DNA from: DATLHO01 sp035539855
Lineage (GTDB): Bacteria > Bacteroidota > Ignavibacteria > OLB7
NCBI GenBank assembly: GCA_035539855.1
Contig: DATLHO010000292.1
Span: 1-6,146, forward strand
DNA length: 6,146 bases
Reading direction: 5' to 3'
Part shown: in pieces, positions 1-4,760 of the stretch
How the letters are laid out: the number at the start of each line of letters is the position of its first letter
How positions within the stretch are numbered: position 1 is the stretch's first letter
The notes under the pieces: model-generated
Database searches by the model: none
Told to the model about the DNA's origin: nothing
Seen by the model: only the letters and a program-made list of their open reading frames with translations
Made by a program: the position numbers and the translations under genes

Positions 1-172
1 AACGACGGTCACCAATTCATCCTCGACGGCCTCAAAAGACCATTGACGGGTCGCGGTGTTTCTCCGTCGTTTCCACGTCGACTCTCTGATGATACGAGTT
101 CAATCAGGCTCACAGCGCACCCACTCGTACATACGATGACGGGGTCGTCGTCTGTTGGAATAGAGAGAGAGC
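1..172. other. Downstream flank of the helicase gene, no gene assigned
   Basis: This stretch follows the helicase stop codon and runs to the left edge. I see no open frame with a start codon, a ribosome binding site and protein-like composition. One plus frame is open from the left edge to a stop at 202-204, but it overlaps the helicase end and its composition is unconvincing. One minus frame is open from about base 98 through the left edge with no good start codon. At 133-151 there is an imperfect hairpin (seven pairs, one mismatch, three-base loop) beginning about 21 bases past the helicase stop. It lacks a T-tract on the minus strand, so it is at most a weak or Rho-assisted 3' end. A short palindrome, TCGTACATACGA, lies at 125-136. 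Confidence 0.5.
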
Positions 173-1897
173 CTACTCCCGCTCCTTGTCGCGCCGCACG
201 GTGATCTTCTTCCCGCGGATCGACGTCTGCTTGAGCGCGCCGATGACGCTGTCGGCGACGTCGCTGGCGACTTCGACGAGCGAGAATCGGTCGCTGATCT
301 CGATCCCGAAGATCTGCTGGCCGCTGATGCCGGCCTCGTTGGTGATCGCGCCGACGAGGTCACCCGGTCGGATGCCCGCGGCGCGGCCGGCGCCACCGAT
401 GTAGATCCGCGTCGCGTCGGCACGGCTGACGCTCGGGCGCGGACCGTCGGGGCGAGGCTCGCGGCTGCGGAAGCCCTCGCGTCCGCCAGACTCGCGCGGT
501 CCGCGACGGTCGTCGCGCTCGCCGTAGCGATCGCCACGCGCGCCCGGCGCGGGAATCTCCTCATGGTCCATCTCGGCCCCGCCGGCCTCGTGTGCAAGCT
601 TGACCGCGGCGGTCGCGACGTCGATGAGCTCGAACTCATCGCTGAGCGACTCGACGATGACGCGGAAGCGCTCGAGGCCGCCGGCAAGCAGCGCCTCGCG
701 GAGCGAGGCCTGGGTCAGCTCGAACTGCCGCTCGCGCAGGTCGGCGATCGTCGGCAGTTGCGCCATCTCGATCTTCTGTCGCGTGAGCTGCTCGATGTTG
801 CGGACGGTCCGCGACTCGCGCGGCTCGACGAGCATGATCGCCACGCCCTTCTTGCCCGCGCGTCCGACACGGCCGATGCGATGGACATAGGACTCGGGAG
901 CCGACGGGACGTCGAAGTTGATCACGTGTGTCAACTGCTCGATGTCCAGGCCGCGAGCGGCGACGTCGGTGGCGATCAGCAGCTCGGCCGATCCGGCGCG
1001 CACGCGGCGCATGACCTTGTCGCGGAGCTCCTGCGACATGCCTCCGTGGAGCGCTTCGGCGTGGTAGCCGCGCGCGCCCATCGCGCGCGTGAGCTCGTCG
1101 ACCTCGGTGCGGGTGCGGCAGAAAATGAGCGCGGCGGTCGGTGCCTCGAGATCGAGAATGCGTCCGAGAGCGGCGACCTTGTGCGAGCGCGAGACGATGT
1201 AGGCGACCTGGCGCACGCGCGGCATCTTGCCGGTCGAGGCCTCGCGCGGGATCTCGATCTTCATCGGATCGCGCATGTGCCGCTTCGTCAGCGCCGCGAT
1301 CCGCGGCGGCATCGTCGCCGAGAACAGGACGGTCTGTCGCTCCTTCGGAAGACTTCCGAGGATCGTGTCGATGTCCTCGGCGAAGCCCATGTCGAGCATC
1401 TCGTCGGCCTCGTCGAGCACGACGATGTCGATCCCGTCGAGCCTCAGCGAGCCGCGACCGATGTGATCGAGCGCGCGTCCGGGAGTCGCGACGACGACGT
1501 CGACGCCTTCCTGGAGCGAGCGGAGCTGTCGGCCCATCGGCTGGCCGCCGTAGATCGGAAGCACGCGCACGCCGGCATCGCTGCCATAGCGGTGCATGGC
1601 TTCGGCGACCTGCACCGCGAGCTCGCGTGTCGGCACGAGGACGAGGGCCGTTACCGACGGGCGCTTCTTCATCTCGATGATGCGCTGGAGAATCGGCAGC
1701 GCGAACGCGGCCGTCTTGCCCGTGCCCGTCGCAGCCTGGCCGAAGAGATCGCGCCGCTCGATGAGGAGCGGGATCGTCTGGCGCTGGATCGGGGTCGCCT
1801 CCTCGTATCCGAGGCGCTCGAGCGCAGTGAGAAGCTTCTTGTGCAGTCCGAGCGATGAGAACCCGGTCTCCGTCTCGGTCGTGGTCGTTGTAGTCAT
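173..1897 (-). CDS. deaD: DEAD-box ATP-dependent RNA helicase, DeaD/CsdA type
   Basis: Cytoplasmic helicase that uses ATP to unwind or remodel RNA; DeaD/CsdA relatives act in ribosome assembly, mRNA turnover and cold adaptation. The 574-residue product carries every family motif in order: Q motif GYEEATPIQ at 30-38, Walker A ATGTGKT at 56-62, PTRELA at 89-94, TPGR at 138-141, DEAD at 162-165, SAT at 193-195, IFCRTR at 258-263, ATDVAARGLDIE at 309-320 and HRIGRVGRAG at 339-348. Residues about 365-440 match the position of the DeaD dimerisation region. An Arg/Gly/Asp/Pro-rich linker follows at about 446-495, then a DbpA-like RNA-binding domain (about 496-570, starting TRIYIGGAGRAAGI). E. coli DeaD is somewhat longer, at 629 residues. 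The start is set by the first Met before the conserved core. The frame is open upstream to 2152, with other Met codons at 1978 and 2011, and no good Shine-Dalgarno precedes 1897. The protein begins with a Thr/Glu-rich stretch. It is transcribed divergently from the next gene. Confidence 0.95.
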   Translation of the reverse strand: MTTTTTTETETGFSSLGLHKKLLTALERLGYEEATPIQRQTIPLLIERRDLFGQAATGTGKTAAFALPILQRIIEMKKRPSVTALVLVPTRELAVQVAEAMHRYGSDAGVRVLPIYGGQPMGRQLRSLQEGVDVVVATPGRALDHIGRGSLRLDGIDIVVLDEADEMLDMGFAEDIDTILGSLPKERQTVLFSATMPPRIAALTKRHMRDPMKIEIPREASTGKMPRVRQVAYIVSRSHKVAALGRILDLEAPTAALIFCRTRTEVDELTRAMGARGYHAEALHGGMSQELRDKVMRRVRAGSAELLIATDVAARGLDIEQLTHVINFDVPSAPESYVHRIGRVGRAGKKGVAIMLVEPRESRTVRNIEQLTRQKIEMAQLPTIADLRERQFELTQASLREALLAGGLERFRVIVESLSDEFELIDVATAAVKLAHEAGGAEMDHEEIPAPGARGDRYGERDDRRGPRESGGREGFRSREPRPDGPRPSVSRADATRIYIGGAGRAAGIRPGDLVGAITNEAGISGQQIFGIEISDRFSLVEVASDVADSVIGALKQTSIRGKKITVRRDKERE

Positions 1898-2046
1898 AGC
1901 CAGAAAGTGGTCGGCCGCGGATGCCTTCACAGCGGGCAGCGGCAATGATAATCCTGCAAGGTACCATTCCTCCGGCATCTCGAATCGGATCGTCGCCGTT
2001 CGACATGACATGACACATCCGCCGTCCGGCCGCGCGCGGTTATGAC

Positions 2047-2090
2047 GACGGGGCGACCTGATCGAATGAATCCGACCGGATCGCCCCGTC
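2047..2090. repeat. 10-bp inverted repeat in the helicase upstream region
   Basis: GACGGGGCGA at 2047-2056 is perfectly complementary to TCGCCCCGTC at 2081-2090, with a 24-base loop. Neither strand shows a T-tract after the stem, so it does not look like an intrinsic terminator. It could be a regulatory hairpin in the helicase leader or a widely spaced dyad bound by a regulator. The repeat itself is directly visible; any function is inferred. Confidence 0.5.
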
Positions 2091-2193
2091 TGGTTGCCCG
2101 TGGTGCGGTAACCGGAGAACAAACCGCACAACGGCTTACCGACCTTTCGCAACTATCATACCCTGTTTCGCCGAGACTTGGCTGGGCGTTTGC

Positions 2194-2198
2194 GAAGG
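2194..2198 (+). promoter_or_regulatory. Ribosome binding site choosing the start at 2207
   Basis: GAAGG lies eight bases before the ATG at 2207. It favours this start over the longer open frame beginning at 2042, whose extra 55 residues look non-coding. A second in-frame ATG at 2213 is also possible. Confidence 0.5.
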
Positions 2199-2206
2199 CC
2201 CTATGC

Positions 2207-2641
2207 ATGAGCATGACTGTACGACTGAGCATCGGGGATTCGACGGCGACGTCCGACGAGACGACCCCGCGCTCCCGTCCCCGATTCACCAACCCGGTAC
2301 CGGCGGCGGTCACCTCGGCCGGTCGTGCGATCGGCGAGCTCGACGCTCACCTGCAGTGGGACGGCGACGTGCTGCTGGCGCGTATTCCCCTGCCCGCGCT
2401 TCCCGGGCATGTTCTGCACGCGACGTGCACGCTCGACGAGCGCGCCGACGAGCAGGGCGAGCACGCGCGCTGGATCGATACGATTACGGTGACGATCGAT
2501 CACCTCGACGATCCCGTCTACGGAGGCTTCAAGGCCGACGCACCGCCGATTCCGGCGCAGCGCGCGAGGGTCGTCGATGAGAAAGTGCGTCCGCTCGGCG
2601 AAGACCGAGGCGCTCGTCCGACGGGTCCATCCGAGTTGTGA
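2207..2641 (+). CDS. Uncharacterised 144-residue protein
   Basis: I do not recognise a family. The product is 144 residues, soluble-looking, without a signal peptide or membrane segment. Residues 1-40 are rich in Ser, Thr, Pro and Arg and probably disordered. The central part (about 41-110) looks folded, with alternating hydrophobic and charged residues suggesting β-strands: LDAHLQWDGDVLLARIPLP (45-63), GHVLHATCTLDER (67-79) and WIDTITVTIDHL (89-100), followed by DPVYGGF (102-108). The tail (about 112-144) is again Pro/Arg-rich. Codons in the central part prefer G or C at third positions, as in neighbouring real genes, which supports coding. Only one Cys is present (residue 74). The gene is divergent from the helicase and convergent with the β-barrel gene. 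The start at 2207 follows a GAAGG site. Coding status is likely but unproven. Confidence 0.65.
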   Translation: MSMTVRLSIGDSTATSDETTPRSRPRFTNPVPAAVTSAGRAIGELDAHLQWDGDVLLARIPLPALPGHVLHATCTLDERADEQGEHARWIDTITVTIDHLDDPVYGGFKADAPPIPAQRARVVDEKVRPLGEDRGARPTGPSEL

Positions 2642-2672
2642 CCCTGTCGACCCTAGATTTGCCAGGTCCGAT

Positions 2673-2680
2673 CCCCCCCC
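2673..2680. repeat. C8 homopolymer tract
   Basis: Eight consecutive C residues, followed by AAAA at 2681-2684, lie between the unknown gene and the hairpin. It is outside any coding frame I accept. On the minus strand it reads TTTT then G8, just past the hairpin. Confidence 0.85.
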
Positions 2681-2719
2681 AAAACGGCAGCGGGCCCTCG
2701 ATCATCATCGAGGGCCCGC
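2681..2719 (-). terminator. Hairpin, probable intrinsic terminator of the β-barrel gene
   Basis: A perfect 13-bp stem (GCGGGCCCTCGAT at 2690-2702 paired with 2707-2719) encloses a four-base loop. It starts 26 bases past the stop of the minus-strand β-barrel gene. On that strand the stem is followed by TGCCG and then TTTT, a short and slightly displaced T-tract. On the plus strand there is no T-run after the stem, so any termination of the unknown gene, which ends 48 bases before the stem, would be less typical. The very stable GC stem between convergent genes supports a terminator role. Confidence 0.6.
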
Positions 2720-2745
2720 GCCACATCCAGCTACTACGTGCGCGA

Positions 2746-3456
2746 TCAGTCGGCCGCGACGGTCTCGCGGTTGCGCTCGACGGCGTCGTGGAAGAGATAC
2801 TCGATCGAGATCGAGCCGTTGATCGTCGAGACGTTGTCGCCTCCGGCGGCGCCATCGATCTCGTCGTCGAGGATCAGCGAATAGCCGACGCCGAAGTCGA
2901 ACGCCAGCCGGCTCTGCCGCTCTGGTTTGAACTGCACGCCGAGTCCCAGTGGAATCACCGCACCGATACCCTCCTCACGCACCGCGAAATCCGCCTCGCT
3001 CACGATTGTCTCGTCCGCCGGATCGATGACGCGCCAGAAGGCGAGTCCGATACCGGCGAACGCGTAGGGATTCCACTGATCGTCGAGTGCGGGCGCCAGC
3101 AGCGCACGCGCGTCGAGCGTCCAGAAGTGCGTGTCGTATTCGTCGTCGGCCAGGTAGTTGCCGGCGACTCGGTGGACGCCGAGCCCTGCTTCGGCCTGCA
3201 GAAGGTCGTTGAACTGACGGCGCACGAAGATGCGCTCCTGCACGCGGGCATCGTTGATCAGCGACGCCTCGGTGCCGATGCTCGGGCCGATCCCGATGCC
3301 GACGCGCCAGGCCGCGTCAGAGAGATCGACGTGGTGCTTCTCCTCATCGTAGAGTCCGCCGACGACCGGATCGGCGGCCGTCGACTGCGCGCGCGCGCCG
3401 GTAATGGAAACGGCGGCGAGCGCCACCGCGAGTGTAATGCGACGTGTCGTCTTCAT
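2746..3456 (-). CDS. Exported outer-membrane β-barrel-like protein
   Basis: The 236-residue product starts with a typical Sec signal peptide: basic MKTTRR, a hydrophobic core at about 7-19 (ITLAVALAAVSIT) and an ARA site at 21-23, with cleavage expected before Gln24. The mature part shows repeated amphipathic β-strand patterns with Gly and aromatic residues, for example WRVGIGIGPSIG (50-61), LLQAEAGLGVHRV (85-97), PYAFAGIGLAFWRV (130-143), IPLGLGVQFK (168-177) and LAFDFGVGYSLIL (184-196). This resembles small OmpA-type or porin-like eight-stranded barrels in the outer membrane. Acidic loops separate the strands. The last strand-like segment (about 213-222) ends in LF but is followed by a 14-residue polar tail, so the usual terminal aromatic is missing. 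No peptidoglycan-binding OmpA domain is present. The frame extends upstream to 3576, but the Shine-Dalgarno and signal peptide fix the start. Specific role unknown; a hairpin terminator follows. Confidence 0.85.
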   Translation of the reverse strand: MKTTRRITLAVALAAVSITGARAQSTAADPVVGGLYDEEKHHVDLSDAAWRVGIGIGPSIGTEASLINDARVQERIFVRRQFNDLLQAEAGLGVHRVAGNYLADDEYDTHFWTLDARALLAPALDDQWNPYAFAGIGLAFWRVIDPADETIVSEADFAVREEGIGAVIPLGLGVQFKPERQSRLAFDFGVGYSLILDDEIDGAAGGDNVSTINGSISIEYLFHDAVERNRETVAAD

Positions 3457-3462
3457 GGTCAT

Positions 3463-3469
3463 CTCCCTC
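3463..3469 (-). promoter_or_regulatory. Ribosome binding site fixing the β-barrel start at 3456
   Basis: On the minus strand GAGGGAG is followed by ATGACC and then the ATG at 3456, a six-base spacing. The ATG at 3462 abuts the site and is too close to be used efficiently, so the start giving MKTTRR is preferred. Confidence 0.75.
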
Positions 3470-3567
3470 GTGGACAATTGGTGCCGCCGGATGCGTGTCG
3501 CACTCGATCGGCGATGCATAGGACAGAGGGGATCATCGAAATACCGGGCCACGTCTTCGCCGCTCTC

Positions 3568-3595
3568 CTGACGCACGGCATGATCGGCGAATAAT
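3568..3595 (+). promoter_or_regulatory. Candidate sigma-70-like promoter for the aminotransferase operon
   Basis: CTGACG (3568-3573, four of six matches to TTGACA) and AATAAT (3590-3595, five of six matches to TATAAT) are 16 bases apart. Transcription would begin near 3602, giving a leader of about 90 bases before the ATG at 3693. This is pattern matching only, and promoter consensus is poorly known for the likely host. Confidence 0.35.
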
Positions 3596-3684
3596 TCTGC
3601 GCGCGCACGTCTCGTTACGTTCGCAGGCCCCTACCTGTCACCACTTCGAGCTCCCGGCCGGACTCACTTCACACACAACCGAAT

Positions 3685-3688
3685 GGAG
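3685..3688 (+). promoter_or_regulatory. Ribosome binding site of the aminotransferase
   Basis: GGAG lies four bases before the ATG at 3693. The spacing is slightly short but usable, and the conserved N-terminal segment LDRNESQYG begins just after this start. Confidence 0.6.
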
Positions 3689-3692
3689 TCCT

Positions 3693-4760
3693 ATGGACAG
3701 CATCTATCTGGATCGCAACGAGAGCCAGTATGGACCGGCGCCCGCGTGCTTCGAGGTACTCAGGCGCGCCGGCCAGGCCGAGCTCACCCGCTACACCCGT
3801 GATTTCGACAGGGGCGTGAAGAGCCGCGTGACCGAGCGCATCGCCGCGGAGCTCGGCGTGCCCGAGCGCGCCGTCATGCTCGGGTACGGAGCGGAGCTGT
3901 TGTTGAAAATGGCGGTGCACCGGTTCGTGCCGCGAGACGGGAAACTTCTCGTGCCCGACGCGTCGTGGTGGTACTACCGCGCGATCGCCGACGAGGTCGG
4001 CGCCGCGACCGGCACGTATCGCATTCTGCGCGACGGCGATCGATTCCGCTACGACGCGGCCGCGATCATCGAGGCGTACGACACGCATCGACCGAGCGCC
4101 GTGCTCATCGCCTCGCCGAACAACCCCACCGGAAACTCGATCGAGCCCGACGTGCTGCGGGCCGTGCTCGAGCACATGCGCGACGCGGTCGTCATCATCG
4201 ACGAAGCCTACTGGGGATATGCCTCGACCGACAACTCGCACGTCGCGCGGCTCATCGAGGAATTCGACAACGTCGTGATCGTCCGTTCGTTCTCGAAGTA
4301 CTACGGGCTCGCCGGCGTACGCATGGGCTACGCCGTCGCCGGCGATCGCTTCGCCGACTTCGCCGCCTACACGACGCTGTTCCTCGGATATCAGCAAATC
4401 GCCGAGAACCTCGCGCTCGCGGCGCTCGATTCGCCCGAGTACTATGCGGCGATCGCGAGGCGGATCGAGGAGGACAAACAGATGTTCCACTCGCGCCTCG
4501 CCGGCTACGCGAGCGTGACGAGCTATCGCTCCGACGGGAATTTTCTGCTCTTCAGAATCGCGCCGGCGGTCTCGACGGCGCTCCGGGAGCGGCTTGCATC
4601 GCGCAAGATCACCGTCAAGTTCTTCTCGGAGCCCATGTTCATCGATCACATGCGGCTGTCGCTCGGCACGTCCGAGCAGAATGCGCTCGTGCTCACGTCG
4701 ATGCTCGAGGCGATCGACTCAACCAACGAGGGAAGCAATGAGTATTCGGTCGCGATATAG
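3693..4760 (+). CDS. HisC/CobD-like PLP-dependent aminotransferase (fold type I)
   Basis: A 355-residue cytoplasmic class I/II aminotransferase, the usual length for the histidinol-phosphate aminotransferase family. Visible landmarks are the N-terminal LDRNESQYGPAP (6-17, the counterpart of the HisC LNANENPYG segment), a cofactor phosphate loop GYGAELL (64-70), aromatic WWYY (92-95) for ring stacking, SPNNPTG (141-147), DEAYWGY (170-176) with the Asp that contacts the pyridine nitrogen, RSFSKYYGLAGVRMGY (198-213) with Lys202 as the Schiff-base lysine, and Arg321 in HMRLSLGT as the likely substrate carboxylate or phosphate contact. The HisC-like fold is shared with CobD threonine-phosphate decarboxylases and with transaminases of phosphonate and polyol-phosphate pathways, so the reaction (transamination or decarboxylation) is not settled. 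No histidine genes are adjacent. Its end overlaps the next gene by 23 bases, so the two are very likely co-translated, which argues for a role in head-group synthesis rather than histidine synthesis. Confidence 0.9.
   Translation: MDSIYLDRNESQYGPAPACFEVLRRAGQAELTRYTRDFDRGVKSRVTERIAAELGVPERAVMLGYGAELLLKMAVHRFVPRDGKLLVPDASWWYYRAIADEVGAATGTYRILRDGDRFRYDAAAIIEAYDTHRPSAVLIASPNNPTGNSIEPDVLRAVLEHMRDAVVIIDEAYWGYASTDNSHVARLIEEFDNVVIVRSFSKYYGLAGVRMGYAVAGDRFADFAAYTTLFLGYQQIAENLALAALDSPEYYAAIARRIEEDKQMFHSRLAGYASVTSYRSDGNFLLFRIAPAVSTALRERLASRKITVKFFSEPMFIDHMRLSLGTSEQNALVLTSMLEAIDSTNEGSNEYSVAI
4728..4735 (+). promoter_or_regulatory. Ribosome binding site of the fusion gene, inside the aminotransferase
   Basis: GAGGGAAG lies two bases before the ATG at 4738, with its GAGG core six bases away. 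It sits within the last codons of the aminotransferase. This placement, with the 23-base overlap, suggests translational coupling. Confidence 0.55.

Larger units (their letters stand above)
1898..2206. other. Divergent intergenic region between helicase and unknown gene
   Basis: These 309 bases separate two divergent genes and should hold both promoters. Frames through it are open in both directions (minus to 2152, plus from 2042), but those extensions read as low-quality Arg-rich or unconserved-looking sequence, so I leave them out. The best -10-like element is TATGAT on the minus strand (2155-2160). The same site gives TATCAT on the plus strand (2154-2159). Neither has a convincing -35 at 16-18 bases. 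If the minus element is used, the helicase mRNA would have a leader of roughly 250 bases. Long leaders are known for cold-shock helicase genes such as E. coli csdA, but here this is inference. The leader would include the inverted repeat at 2047-2090. Confidence 0.4.
3457..3692. other. Divergent intergenic region upstream of the aminotransferase operon
   Basis: These 236 bases lie between the minus-strand β-barrel gene and the plus-strand aminotransferase. The frames open through part of it look spurious. The region holds the β-barrel ribosome binding site, a candidate rightward promoter at 3568-3595 and the aminotransferase ribosome binding site. The AT-rich GAATAATTC at 3589-3597 is itself a short palindrome and could be an operator half or simply part of the promoter. 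I found no convincing promoter for the β-barrel gene: TATGCAT on the minus strand near 3514-3520 lacks a -35 partner. Confidence 0.45.

Noticed and set aside
1..98. Minus-strand frame open to the left edge (ends in protein-like FEAVEDELVTVV)
   Set aside because: It has no ATG or GTG start with a ribosome site in the window and is too short to judge. It could be the beginning of a gene to the left, but I cannot support it.
563..1858. 431-residue open frame on the plus strand inside the helicase gene
   Set aside because: It is the antisense shadow of a GC-rich gene: its composition is dominated by Arg, Asp, Ala and Leu without motifs, while the minus strand carries every DEAD-box motif.
636..2018. 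460-residue minus-strand frame overlapping the helicase in another register
   Set aside because: Arg/Ala/Pro/Asp-rich with no domain pattern. It is a frame-shifted shadow of the helicase.
3514..3520. TATGCAT as a -10 element for the β-barrel gene
   Set aside because: Only half of the hexamer matches the consensus and no -35-like sequence lies at a proper distance.
2638..3594. 318-residue plus-strand frame opposite the β-barrel gene
   Set aside because: The minus strand has a signal peptide, a good ribosome site and strand patterns, while the plus frame has none of these and reads across the hairpin.
3669..4649. 326-residue minus-strand frame opposite the aminotransferase
   Set aside because: Antisense shadow, rich in Arg, Asp, Glu and Val; the plus strand encodes an intact PLP enzyme.
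3693..4760. Naming the aminotransferase hisC
   Set aside because: Family membership is clear, but the operon partner is a lipid-type transferase and no histidine gene is adjacent, so the symbol would overstate the function.
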